A model generated the notes under the pieces. That model saw only the letters and a program-made list of their open reading frames with translations. It was not told where the DNA came from and ran no database searches. 64,000 nt of DNA from contig SCFE01000027.1 of NCBI GenBank assembly GCA_004352715.1, forward strand, positions 787,112 through 851,111. Reading direction: 5' to 3'. This document shows, piece by piece, positions 46,126 through 57,577 of this stretch (position 1 is the first letter of the stretch; each line of letters begins with the position of its first letter). Source of the stretch: Hofstenia miamia. Lineage: Eukaryota; Xenacoelomorpha; Acoela. Made by a program: the position numbers and the translations under genes.

Positions 46126-47320
46126 TTTAGAGAATCTGGAGGTATACATTTAAGAGAGCATCAACTTCAAAATCCTTGCTACTTAAAAGTTTTTAGTAAG
46201 TAGAAAGGAGTTCATGCTTCATCTCAAAAATAATTTTGTTGCAAGACATCTCCATGAAACCTGTTTGCTGAATTTGATTGCTGTAAAGTTATTTGAGATC
46301 AAAGTAAACCCTTCCCCTCTTTTTAGTAATCTTCCACTTATAAAATTAATGTAATAAAATTTATTTTCTTCGAAATCATATTTAAATATATCAGCCTTCT
46401 CGAAATCTTCTTGTACTAACGTTCGTATTTTTTAGAAATATCCAACTACTACACATAGATACATGAAGGACTGTACAGTAAAGACAAATGAAGGCATACA
46501 TAAATAAATTTTAGAGCTTAATATTGGTCCAATTAAATATATTCAATTTTGAAAGAAAACCTCCATTTTCCTAAGAAGTGATATTACAACATTCTATTAT
46601 ACATTTAAGCTAGATTTCATATTGAAAAAACTTTTTAATTTTTGAAGAAAGAAGAACAGGCTTTTGCAACGATAGTATGTGATTATTAAACAGGTCAGGA
46701 CCATTCAATTGTAAACTTTTAAGAATTGTAAGTAGCTGTATGTATTTGTGTAATGATTTGATTGATTGCCAATGCAATGTCCTGCTTTAGTACAAAATCT
46801 AATAGTTAAAATATGGCGGGAAAATTTCTATCTATGCAACTAATTTCTAATATTGACAGTAATACTGATGTTTCATAAAAAAATGCATTAGAATTATAAT
46901 AGTTTTTCACAAGGGAAAATCATGCATCGGAATCTTTGCACAATTGACAAACTTAGTCTATCAATTAGCTTTTTCATAAAAAATCTCAATTGAATCATGC
47001 ATTACAATAGCATTTTTAGTATTATTTTCTAGCTAATTAAATGCAAAATTAGAACAACAATAAAAATTCAATAATAATGCTATTAGAGATAATTAGAGAA
47101 ATCTATTGTTGTTTCTATATAACAAATAGCAATATTTTACCTCGATATTAATTCCTTAGTTTGTTCAAATAACCTTGAATAACCTGTTTAAATTAACTTA
47201 GGCAGAAATGATATTTGAAATGAATAAATAATACATTTATTAAATCTAGTTTTCAATGCAAGAGAAAGAGATGGAGTTGTACAACTTTTTGTGTTAGTTC
47301 CCAAAAATTATGATATTGAT
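46126..47320. other. AT-rich stretch without a recognisable gene
   Basis: No motif, repeat end or RNA gene recognised. Confidence 0.6.
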
Positions 47321-47323
47321 TAT

Positions 47324-47435
47324 AAAAACAAACTCATTATTAAAAACCAAGCGTGTTAAGTACCTTACCCTAACCCAAAACCCTTATAAAAACAAACTCA
47401 TTATTAAAAACCAAGTGTGTTTAATACCTTACCCT
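47324..47435. repeat. Tandem duplication, about 62 bp
   Basis: ATAAAAACAAACTCATTATT, AAAAACCAAGCGTGTT and ACCTTACCCT recur once in tandem (second unit AAGTGTGTT). Two copies only. Confidence 0.85.
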
Positions 47436-47439
47436 GTCA

Positions 47440-48085
47440 TATATCAAATTTTCTCAAATATGTAGAGACAAGTAATTCAGTAAGCAAAATAAAATATAAT
47501 AATTTTTTTTCAAATTAAATAACTTAATATAGTGTTGCTAAAATGATTGCATTAATCAATCATTGAATACATAATATTAGACTTTTTTAGTCAAAGCAAA
47601 TTGATGTCTACAATTCTAAAAAAAATTCTCGAAGAAAATAAAAATATAAAGAAGTAAAAATTTACTAAATAACTTTAAGAATGGCTTTGCAGAGTAGGCT
47701 TCCTAACAATTTATCTAAGTAATAAATTTTTGATGAAAATGTTTTTTAGAATATTTATGCTTTTTAATTCATAATTTGATGCACGATGCACAGTTCATTC
47801 AATAGTTTTAAATTGCTAAAAGCAAACCAGCCAAGACGATTATTACACTACATGCCTCTTCATTCCTAACATTGTTAATAATGTTTGTCCTTAGAAAATA
47901 TTTGAAGCATGCAAACTCGCTTATATTGAAATTGATAGATAGACTAAAGGATAAGCGCGGAAGTAGGTCCTTTATTTTTTGGTTCAGCTCGACACGCAGC
48001 TGTGGTATTATAACCCGCGAATTTTAGTCAAGTATGTTATCCGAAATTGCATCAAGGACCTTGAAAAATAGACCGTTTATCGAAA
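47440..48085. other. AT-rich stretch without a recognisable gene
   Basis: Nothing recognised. Confidence 0.6.
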
Positions 48086-48093
48086 AACCACTA

Positions 48094-48095
48094 CT

Positions 48096-48150
<55 letters not shown>
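48094..48150. repeat. (TA)n microsatellite
   Basis: Two TA runs. The 48034-48300 frame passes through them and is not convincing as a gene. Confidence 0.9.
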
Positions 48151-48152
<2 letters not shown>

Positions 48153-48499
48153 GAATTACGAGTCTGGAATAGCTGTTGAATACAAGCGTAAAACAAACTA
48201 TAATAATGACCACAAAAACAATGCTATTTTGGGCCAAATACTGCAACACACAGTTTATGTTTTTGAAAAAAATATAACGAAAAATTTAACTTTTAAATGA
48301 TTAGATTTGTAAACAATTAACATATGTATATACATAAGAATATTTTTTGCAAAATTTCAGTTCGCAATGAGCACTACCTTAAGACTAGTAATATCACCTT
48401 TATCCTTGTAGTTTTGTGTGTTCACACTAGAAATTATTTTTAAATTTAGCATAAGATTCAAAAGCAATTTATTGCTACAATAAACGAGTACAAAAAAAC

Positions 48500-48775
48500 T
48501 ATAAACTACAAAAATACAAAAAGCTATTTACAAATATAATAAATATATATAATATTAAAATGTGTGTGTGTGCGTGCATTTTATACAAAATTTTCAAATG
48601 AATGTAGTGTATTATTGTCATTAAGTAGACATTGTCTATTAAAGAAGAATGTTCGCAATTTCTTTCTGAATTTTTTGTAATTTTTTTCAAATTTAATTTC
48701 TCTATTTAGGTTATTCCATAATTTAGTTGCTGTGTGGTGAAAACTATTAAAATATTTATCCAAGCATAAAAATGC
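48500..48775 (-). pseudogene. LINE ORF2 3' end fragment
   Basis: The minus strand encodes DKYFNSFHHTATKLWNNLNR, EIKFEKNYKKFRKKLRTFFF and then a stop. A block of the form SF-x-A-x-K-L-W-N-x-L followed by a basic SF-x-K-L helix is the usual C-terminus of CR1/L2-like LINE proteins, so this is a 5'-truncated copy of a few hundred bases. TG- and TA-rich sequence at 48540-48580 follows in the element's sense and may be its tail. The family may be that of the 9.9- or 14-kb copy; too little remains to decide. Confidence 0.7.
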
Positions 48776-48954
48776 TTGAATTATAATGTATAATTGCCTA
48801 AGATTTGAGCAAATTGTTTCGAAATATATACAAACAAAATTGGTACAATGTCAAATATTGCATTAGTTGGTTAACACATCAATGCTTTATTACTATTTGT
48901 GGCTAGTCCCAGTATTGGACAATTTACCAATCAGCATTGGGTCTATCTTTTATG

Positions 48955-49135
48955 AGCATAGCTTACAATGTATACTGTGGAAGTAGTTTGACACAACAAT
49001 GGAACATACAAACTAGTGCGGAACCAAAAATAGAAAAAGTTTAGATGCACAATCTTGTGGACAAGTAAAAATTTCATTAATATATCTACATTAATAGGGT
49101 TTGGGTAAAATGAGAAGTCCGTGCCTCAGAGATAA
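48955..49135 (+). repeat. Dispersed repeat, copy 2
   Basis: Same orientation as 45945-46125, about 3 kb away. The end of both copies is at GTCCGTGCCTC. See copy 1. Confidence 0.7.
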
Positions 49136-49139
49136 CTGA

Positions 49140-50260
49140 GGTTGTTGGAAATTAATTGTTTTGCATAGGTTTTATTAGCAAGTATTCGAAAAATTCTTAG
49201 ACATCTAAAAGATCATTTAGCTAAAAATTTGGAAAGTTTGGCAAGTATTGAGCAAATCTTTAGAAAACTTTTTGGAAAAATTGGCTAATATTTATCAAAT
49301 ATTAGCGAAGTACTCGGAACGAATTTGCAAATATGACCTAAAATTTGGCACTAATTTAAAATTTTTTGCAAAATCTTAAAAACTTCTTTTCTAGGGTTGT
49401 CTTATTTGTATTGAGTTTTAATTATTGTTAAGATATAACTATGATTTTTATATGAATTAAAATTAATAAAAAAATTGATAAAGGAGTTGATTTTAAATGA
49501 GTACTTATTTAATAATCAACACATTAAATGAATTGCCCGTTGCGATTTGATTCATTACAAAATTTGCAAGATAGATAAAGAGTGACAGTTATGGTTTGAA
49601 TCACCTGAATGTCGGTTAGTTATTCATTTATTATTTAAACCTTTTCAAACAATATTACAAAATTTAGTTATAAGAAACTTAACAGTATATCAATAAGCAT
49701 ATGACATTCTTAGTTTCTCCAAGAAATATAATACGAAAACCCATTCCCAACACACTTAAAGAAATATTTCTGGGCTTTTCACGGAAATTTTGGAATAAAG
49801 TATCTTCCTACAATTGAATGTATTCAGTTTTTGGCTTAGCCAGTTTCTCAATTTTTATTCCATTGCTATATCAAGATCAATTACAACCAATGCATTGATA
49901 AAGTATTGAATATTTGATTATTCTACTTAAGTATTTTTGGGTATATACTTGAATCTAAGTATTTGGTAATTTTTTACTGAATACCTGCAAGCTTATCATT
50001 TTAAATATCCCCAAACATTAAAGTCAAATTCACGGTTAGCAACAGCGAGCGCAAAAATCGTTTCTTTACAGTTCATCAAACAAATGAAATAATTTTCCAA
50101 GCATGTGAATAAACACTGCAAGCACTAGTGGTGGAAAAATTTTTGCATTTCAATCTAGTGAACTTTACCACAGTTAACGCTCAGAATTGGCTGCCTACCA
50201 GAGTTGGAACCGGCCGAAATTTTAAATTATATTTGCATTGTATATTTAATCTATGCAAGT
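49140..50260. other. AT-rich stretch with AAGTATT-type motifs
   Basis: Around 49905-49985, TACTTAAGTATTTTTGG, TACTTGAATCTAAGTATTTG and similar runs reiterate AAGTATT in both orientations. A related patch ends at 52208. No other features. Confidence 0.35.
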
Positions 50261-50264
50261 ACAT

Positions 50265-50336
50265 TGTATATGTATATATATAATACCTATATATATATAT
50301 ATATATATATACATACATACATATATATATATATAA
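50265..50336. repeat. TA/TACA microsatellite
   Basis: TA and ATAC runs directly upstream of the first 189-bp repeat copy. Confidence 0.9.
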
Positions 50337-50338
50337 AC

Positions 50339-50527
50339 ATAAGCTGTTTTTACACATGGCGATGCATAGAGCTGATATTGCATAAAGCAAATTTCAATCT
50401 ATTATAACTATATTTCTAGCAAATCACAATTTTGATATTTTCTATTACTTTAATCAGCTGTTTTCACTTTCATCAGTGAATGAAAAATTGTGAATGTTTT
50501 TGTTTATATTTAGTTAGTTCACTTCGC
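50339..50527. repeat. 189-bp direct repeat, copy 1
   Basis: Identical over its whole length to 51090-51278, starting ATAAGCTGTTTTTACACATG and ending GTTAGTTCACTTCGC. It stops at the N at 50528. Confidence 0.95.
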
Positions 50528-50529
50528 NA

Positions 50530-51092
50530 GATCTCTTAGAGACCGTCATTTTAGGTTGCGACGTATTAAAAGATTGCCAGAGTGCTATTGACTTTGGAAC
50601 TAAAAGGATTTATTTCAAAAATGAGGCTAACAGTTATCCTTTTGAAAATAATATTGCTAAAGAAATTGAAGTTATTAACCCAGCACCGAATCAAAAGAAA
50701 CTTAGAGATTTTGTTAATTTTTCACTACATTTAGATAAAGCAGAGACTGTGACGGCAATCCAGAAGAGTGCAGCAGCGAAAAGATCTAAGAGGATGACTG
50801 AAATTCTCAGGCAGATTAAATTCAACAAGATTGAAATTCTTCCATCCGAAAAGCCAACTTTCTTAAAACAAATTGAGAAGTTTGAAAATGTGTTCACACT
50901 AAGTTCGGAAGAATTGGGAAGGTGCGATCTTATGCCACTGGAATTGAATACAACAGATGAACGCCCTGTAAATGTACGACCTCGGAGAGTTCCTTTAGCA
51001 TTCCAAAACAAACTTAGACAACAAATTAATTCAATGCTACAGTTAGGAGTCATTTCGAAATCAAATAGCTCGTGGAATTCACCAGTGGGATA
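50530..51092 (+). pseudogene. Ty3/Gypsy pol fragment: protease C-terminus to start of RT
   Basis: One frame is open for about 187 codons without a stop until TAA in the adjoining repeat (51091-51093). It begins ETVILGCDVLKDCQSAIDFG, the ILG-D-L end of a retropepsin-type protease, continues through a charged linker, and ends with RPRRVPLAFQNKLRQQINSM and LGVISKSNSSWNSPVG, the N-terminal entry of a Gypsy reverse transcriptase. The absence of stops suggests a young copy, unlike the decayed element at 28.7-33.6 kb, but both ends are cut abruptly: on the left by an N, on the right by a copy of the preceding 189 bp. It is probably the end of a contig from elsewhere, or an unresolved insertion. Confidence 0.85.
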
Positions 51093-51278
51093 AGCTGTTT
51101 TTACACATGGCGATGCATAGAGCTGATATTGCATAAAGCAAATTTCAATCTATTATAACTATATTTCTAGCAAATCACAATTTTGATATTTTCTATTACT
51201 TTAATCAGCTGTTTTCACTTTCATCAGTGAATGAAAAATTGTGAATGTTTTTGTTTATATTTAGTTAGTTCACTTCGC
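51090..51278. repeat. 189-bp direct repeat, copy 2
   Basis: Exact copy of 50339-50527. Beyond it the sequence continues into unique DNA. Confidence 0.95.
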
Positions 51279-51279
51279 A

Positions 51280-51815
51280 TGATAATTAAAATATATAAAA
51301 CATTGGTGTAGCATTTGACCCCGCTTATTATTGAATCTCTTATAAGTACACAAATAAAATTTAAGTAATATTTCGATAAAACTAAATATAATTGCTCGTT
51401 TGTATCTGAATGTCTTTCTGTATCCTTCAAATTTATTTTGAGCGTCCCCTTCCAATATTATTAAAATACAAGGGTTCCAGTTGCTTTATTAGAATGAGGT
51501 CTTTCAAATTTCAAGCGTAAATCTTATACATTATATTTTCAGTATTACAAACAGGTTCTTTTAATATTATTAGTAAATTCCGTAGAAAACTGAAGTAAAA
51601 TTACATTATCAAAGAGCAGAACAACTTCGTTTGTAGCAAAAATTAGGAGAGATTCCAGAATGTAAATGTAATTATTTTTCGAATTGCAGTACTGTAAATT
51701 GCTCATACTATAAATTTTTTTTCGAACTTTAGATTTTCATAGAAATTCGTACCAAACTAAACAAAGTATTCCCTGATTATAAGATAAAACAAGAATATTT
51801 TTTATAATTTTGGCC
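51280..51815. other. AT-rich stretch without a recognisable gene
   Basis: Overlapping minus-strand frames at 51224-51455 have no motif. Confidence 0.6.
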
Positions 51816-51821
51816 GGTAAA

Positions 51822-51902
51822 CGGCCGCCAATTTTACCGGCCTTTAATGAAATTTAAAAGTGGCTGCAGGCCTGTAAATTTCCGGCCTCCATCTCTGCTG
51901 CC
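51822..51902. mobile_element. hAT-like terminus with GGCCGG motifs
   Basis: TTGGCCGGTAAACGGCCG, TTACCGGCCTTT, AGGCCTGTAAA and TTTCCGGCCTCC precede the end CATCTCTGCTGCC. Read inward the end is GGCAGCAGAGATGGAGG, sharing GCAGAGATGGA with the element ending at 16908. Only this end is visible. Confidence 0.5.
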
Positions 51903-52139
51903 TACTCGACTTGCCAAGTTATGAACGTGCCGGATATATTCCAGTATTGCAGCAGACATATTAATTGATGCCAGAGATTAGGTAGTATCAATCCCTGAAA
52001 CTTCTGCATCTGTTGAAAGCGACTGTTCAGTAAGGATGGTCTATTGCACCCTTGTGATCACGTCTGCAACCGAACACCTATTACTGTTTCTTAGTCATAA
52101 TTATAAGGAATAAATATTTTATCTGTAAAAGTAATTTTT

Positions 52140-52212
52140 GCAGACGTACTTGAAAACTACTTTAGTAGATTTTCTTAGAGCAGTACTTGAAGTATTCGAT
52201 CCCTAATATTGT
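52140..52212. repeat. AGTACTTGAAGTATT motif patch
   Basis: ACTTGAAAACTACTTTAGTAG, CAGTACTTGAAGTATTCGAT and CCCTAAT look like another short reiterated-motif terminus (inward reading ATTAGGGATCGAATACTTC). A related patch is at about 49905-49985. Confidence 0.35.
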
Positions 52213-52386
52213 AAAGTCAAGCATATACTTATGTATTATTTCATTTTTAGAGTACACTGAAAATAAAAAAATTGCAGAGCACATCAATTAGAATAACACG
52301 ATGACAGGAAAAAGTGAATGATTAAAAAAATATTTATGGTTGTGAAGTCGACGTCGATCAACACCATACTGCCCAATCTATCTAGT

Positions 52387-52473
52387 TTGGAGGTAGCAGT
52401 CCCGTCAGTACGGTACCAGATTAAAAAATGTGGTACCATTAATCGTACGGTACGGACTGCTACTGCTTAAGTA
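52387..52473. mobile_element. Miniature palindromic element with GTACGG motifs
   Basis: GGTAGCAGTCC at the left and GGACTGCTACT at the right are inverted. Inside are GTCAGTACGGTACCAG and TGGTACCATTAATCGTACGG. The whole fold-back is under 90 bp and non-coding. Confidence 0.55.
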
Positions 52474-52474
52474 T

Positions 52475-53665
52475 CTTAAGTTGTATCGGAACTTTTATAA
52501 CACTGACTGGACTGGAACAAATGACTAAATAATAGCAACATTTGGCCGATTTGAAAAAGTTCTTTATTAATTCTGCTCTTCAATTCGTTAAAAAAAGGGT
52601 ACCGGGACAAAATTTTTGTCTCTAGCTTCCATCCGTTATTGGGATTTTGTACAAAATTTTAGGAATTTTCAAAATTAAAGAAGTACAACTTAAATTATGA
52701 TGTTGAATTAAATGCTATGTTATGGTCTAGCACTATGATACTTAGTGCCTAGGTAAATGATAAGGAATCTACTTATTTATCATGATTTAATGCAAATTGA
52801 CATTTTGGGAGTGGACGATTGACATACACTATTTCAGTTCGTTTCTCTATAGGAAGGAAAACCGTCAGATTGCAAAAATTATGCATCATGTGGTACAGTA
52901 CACACAGACCAATCCATAGCGAACACGTGTGTAATTACTCTATGGCAAAAAATAACAAGAAAAATTTTTGTGACAAATTTTTACATTCAGATGAATGGGC
53001 AATAAATATTAGAAATACTAGAAATTTTTGCCAATCACAACAATAATCGCATAAGTGTATACATCGAAAATTCTTACATTTGTGTATCACTTTTTCTAAA
53101 TGAGACATTTCAGGGCATTAATAAATTTTGTTGCCAATGTTAAACTGATCACTCAATTTAGTGTTAACTATTTAAACTATAAAGTGAACATAGCAAGTAT
53201 CACGAAACTATAATTTGTATATTGCTAAAGAATTCAATCGCACTCGGATTGTTTTAAATTTTGTTTGTCTTGTAACAATAATATAATTATTCCAAATAAT
53301 TACAATAAAATATTTAATGAGTGTATTTTTTGGATTCTACCACTATAATTATTTTTTGAATGACGTTAGGATTGCAATTATTTATTTTGGGGGAGAAACT
53401 TCTCACATTAGCTTAAATTGTAGGAAAATGAAAGAAATTGAAATAAAGGAAAATGTTAGATGTTAACTCTAATTGGGATAGTTTTGCTTAACATAATCTC
53501 CTTTATTTGCTATGCAAATTTAACATAATTAAATAAATTAAAGTGCAAAATGCAGAATTTATCTTAAATATTAAATTTTCAAAGTTTAGTCACCTTCTGT
53601 ATGTTGTTTTATATTAATTTCCTCTACCTATAGCAAATTTTCAGGAAATACATTGTTTGGTACAA
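52475..53665. other. AT-rich stretch without a recognisable gene
   Basis: A 75-codon frame at 52819-53046 (+) has no known motif. Confidence 0.6.
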
Positions 53666-53670
53666 GTTCC

Positions 53671-53829
53671 ACCTTGTGCAAGCAATGACTAAGAATTAAT
53701 ACACTAACGCTATTTTCATAAACCATTGTATATGTCTGATATATATATATATATATATGTCTCTNACCTTGTGCAAGCAATGACTAAGAATTAATACACT
53801 AACGCTATTTTCATAAACCATTGTATATG

Positions 53830-53864
<35 letters not shown>
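53671..53864. repeat. Gap-flanking duplication with (TA)n
   Basis: ACCTTGTGCAAGCAATGACT through GTATATGTCTGA and the following (TA)n (53671-53758) recurs after the N at 53765 (53766-53864). It is almost certainly one locus assembled twice at a TA tract. Confidence 0.9.
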
Positions 53865-53865
<1 letters not shown>

Positions 53866-53869
53866 CATT

Positions 53870-54955
53870 ATTGAGAGAGGATCAATTAAATCGACTCACT
53901 ATGCAGTACTGAATACTCAGAGTGACATTTTCTTATTTCGTCATAGAAGTCGGTTACATCTAAAAATTGGCCTCGTCTTTTTTTCAGTTCAGATCAAAGA
54001 TAGCGCTTTCTATATAGACCATGCAAATCTTTTTTAAAGTTTTTTCGTCTTAAAATAATACAAATCCGTTTTCAAAAAACCATTTTATTATAATATTATA
54101 TGCATTTCGAATCCATTAATTTACAAATACAAAGATAAGTTAAAAAATTAGAAAATCTACACATCATCTATTTAGACCTTGAAAATTATTTTCTCTACTA
54201 ATAAAACATTTTTGTTTTTTAATTTTATTGACAGATAAATGAGATAACTTCAAAAAGCGTTGATAGTCACTCTTCATTATTGATTTTAGTAGTATCCATT
54301 CTGAACCAAAATCGAACCAACTTCACATGGAAAATTAAAGTCTGATTTTTGTTTTTTTCTGGAATCCAAAAATTACGTACAGACTTCAACAAGAGAACGG
54401 GATCATCTATTAGAAGAAATTGGATTATTCAGACTTCTTGGATTGCAGCCTTATTGTAAAAAGCCCAGTAAGCTTAAATAAATTGAAGAACGAAGTATTA
54501 ATCCTGCTCAAATAATCAACTATAGCGATAAAAGTAACACCAAATTGATGCAAATTAAAGAGTAAAACTGATATTTAATTGAATTGGCATGAAGTTCTAA
54601 TTGAAGAGCTGAAAAAAATTTTTCGACTCAAAAACTATGCCGTTACGGTAAGTGAGAGATGTCTTTGTTAACTTAAAAAATACAATTGATTTTCGTTCTT
54701 GTAGATAAAAGCTTCAGATAGAAGTCATTTTAGTTTTTGAACATAATTGTAGATTATTGGAGAAATCGGAAAGAAAAGATCTCATTTGCTAATACATTGT
54801 CTCTCAAAGAGTGTTACAACTAAAAGCAGTAACCACGGTATCTGATGAGAAAGGCAACTATTGTACAATGTTGAATTTAGGGTAAAAACTAAGGATAAAG
54901 GGGGAAAATCAATTTTGTTTATCACAATTTATCAGCACGAAGAAAAGAATGGAAG
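53870..54955. other. AT-rich stretch without a recognisable gene
   Basis: Fragments such as RDHLLEEIGLFRLLGLQPYC (about 54390-54450, +) look protein-like but match no family I know. A donor-like GTAAGTGAG lies at 54648. Confidence 0.4.
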
Positions 54956-54957
54956 AT

Positions 54958-55800
54958 AAACTATTTCCCCAAGTTTCCAGGCAGAAAATAGCGATCTTTG
55001 CACACCTTTTTCAGAAGAGAGAAGCTTCCTTCAAGTGAACATGTCGGCGTAGTGGTGTACGATTGTAGCTTTGTAAATATGGCTGGNNNATGGTATAGTA
55101 AAAATTCTTTGCTCGATTCTTTATAGGATATAATCCCAAGGTGCTCATCGATCTTTTTGAAATCAAAACGCTGCAAGTGTTGTATGCTTGGATCATAGAA
55201 TAATTGCGGGGTTCTACTTTGTCACTAATTTCCAAAAAACCACGATGGCACCAGGTAATCTCATATTTATCCATGGATAGATTTTTTGAATCCAAATCCA
55301 TAGAATTTTTATGAATAGATCCGTAGGATTTCCACCAATCCATGGATTACTCAAAAGAAAGTCTCAAAGAAAACAGTTAGTATAATACAATATACAAAGA
55401 ATGAGTAGGGCTTAGCAGTATACCGCACGAACTCCAATACCCCAGTATTTCCATAGTAAGATGCAGAAAATTAATAAATAAAATAAGAAAACTTCAGTTT
55501 TGTAAAATAATATTATTTCCTTTTTAGATAGTTATGCTCTAAATTTGATAGTAGTAATATTTGTAAGCAATGGAGAAGAACTCATTATTTGGTTATTAAC
55601 AATGGGTTTATTAACAGCTACACATAGTTTCTTAGATATAATACAGACTCTGCATCTGGAATATCAACCCCAATAATTTTAAAATACTTGCAACTATTGA
55701 TTTCAGTTTCATCGACTACCAGGAAGACATTTTTATTATTAAGAGCATCTATAGCACGAGTTGCTTTGTTCTCTCTAATTTGTTTAATTTCTACTGGGCG
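54958..55800 (-). pseudogene. hAT transposase remnant
   Basis: On the minus strand, 55799-55640 reads ENKATRAIDALNNKNVFLVV, DETEINSCKYFKIIG, with the VDET block that carries the first catalytic Asp in many hAT-type transposases. After a large deletion and a 3-N gap (55087-55089), TTTPTCSLEGSFSLLKKVCK, then DRYFLPGNL (55060-54975) matches the hATC dimerisation domain at the C terminus of hAT transposases, with Gly where Arg usually follows Glu. Most of the catalytic domain is missing and the frames are shifted. It shows that autonomous hAT elements once existed in this genome, which supports the calls for the many hAT-like MITEs. Confidence 0.65.
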
Positions 55801-57520
55801 GTTGTCTCACTGGGCAAGGCCATTTCATACCTAAGAATGACTTCTGCATGGCAGAATGTCTAATTTTTTGAAGAAAACGATTTATTTTGTCAAATTTAAC
55901 AAATGCAATAAAATAAATAAATAAAGGACTACTAATGTAAAAATCATACACATCCGGCTTAATCACCTCAGGCAAGATAATATGAAGCCTCAAAATTTGC
56001 CGCGGAGGCAAAGATATTTTGACTTCGCCTGCAGGGAAGAGATAAGCACATTTCAGAACAGGGGGAATAATTGTCAACTTTTTTATTACAGAGACTACTC
56101 CAGCATCCCTAAGCAATACAACGGCCGTTATTTTGAGCGCATCACAAATTGGGAAATCTATTCGTTATAAACAGAGCGTAGATCCTTCTTGTAGTTCCCT
56201 TGAAACACTTGATATTAATAGTTGAGGACTTCCTATGTTGAGTGCCAAAAATAAATTTTTGTTGATTTAAATTTGCAGATACCTGCCCATCTTTTCTCAT
56301 TGTGAATCATGATTTGATTAGTATAATCATCTAGAAAAAATTGCAACCTATATGAATATGACAGAAGCACAGCAGTATTTAAGATCTTGTGAGCAGCATT
56401 GTAATTAATTAGAAGAATGTCAAGCTTAGAAGCTACTATTGCACATGCCTTTATACACTTTCAGTATAAAACTTTTAGGTGTTCACGTTTGTTAGAGTGA
56501 CACCCAAGTAGAAGATTTTCGACACAAACTCTATTCTTTTACCATCAAATAGGAAAATGTCACCTTCTGAAAGATGGCCACTCTCTTAGAATTTAGCTAC
56601 TTTAGTTTTTGACAGATTTATCCTAAGCTTATTAGTTGTACAATATATCTGGAGTACTTGTAATGCGCATTGCATTTTAGAGATGCTTTCAGACCAAATT
56701 ACTAAACCATCTGCGTAAGCCAAACACTTACATTGCTAACTAGTGAAATTCCTCAGTAGCAATCAGCTCAATCTCGATTTCCCTTAACTCTATATAATGG
56801 TATGACTAATGAAGTCTTCCATTGCACAGGTATTTTCCCATTGTCAAAGCAAAAATTTGAAGATCAGAACAAGAGCAGTAACTGTCTCATATACACAAGA
56901 TTTAATCGCCTGCTTGATATGTCATCATAACCCACTTAATTTATCATAGGGGGTCTCAAAAAAATGTTTGATGTTTAATAATTAGCGCATCGAGTACATC
57001 ATTATTCACATCTCCAAAAGTTGTGATTTTAGGTTCCACTCCACTCAAAAGATTGCTAAGATGGGTGCACCAGCAATTAGCAACAAAATGCACAATCCGT
57101 GGGTTACAAGATTTAGAAATTAGAAATTTCCAGCCTCTTGAGGAATATTCACACATTCTTATCGTGCACTTTGATGAAAAAATCATCAAAATTATGAATA
57201 TGTTTTCAAATTTCATGCAGGTACTGCAGAGTGTAATAGAATTCAGAATTAAACCAACATTGAGGCGTTCTTATTAGTCTAATCTTGCATTTTGCTACAT
57301 GAAAAGCTTCCACTATGCATTCATAAGTATTCGAAATGCCATAGCACAACTCTAGTTTAAAATCAAAATGATATAAATGTTGTACAAATCTATCCACCCA
57401 TATATCCTCAATCTTGACACTCTTCTTCATCCTCGTCATAATGATGTCAACTATCATTTTCACACCTTGCGTTTTGGTTTCTACTGTAGGATGTGTTACA
57501 TTGGTAGTGATAATCATTGC
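55784..57520 (-). pseudogene. Third LINE family, decayed, with YADG active site
   Basis: Minus-strand frames, in order: a linker (57517-57206, with CWFNSEFYYTLQYLHEI), WCTHLSNLLSGVEPKITTFG and DVNNDVLDALI (57080-56970), FCFDNGKIPVQWKTSLVIPL then a GISLVSN block (about 56860-56740), then after a deletion CLAYADGLVIWSESISKMQC and TNKLRINLSKTKVAKF (56725-56600), and IEFVSKIFYLGVTLTN (near 56540-56495). This is the reverse transcriptase and thumb order of a non-LTR element. The catalytic YADD is YADG, so the second Asp is lost. The 3' part to 55784 (a 110-codon frame) is a plausible but unverified continuation. Confidence 0.75.
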
Positions 57521-57521
57521 A

Positions 57522-57523
57522 TG

Positions 57524-57573
<50 letters not shown>
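57522..57573. repeat. (TA)n at the edge of Tc1 copy B
   Basis: A TA run ends exactly at the transposon terminus. Confidence 0.9.
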
Positions 57574-57577
<4 letters not shown>

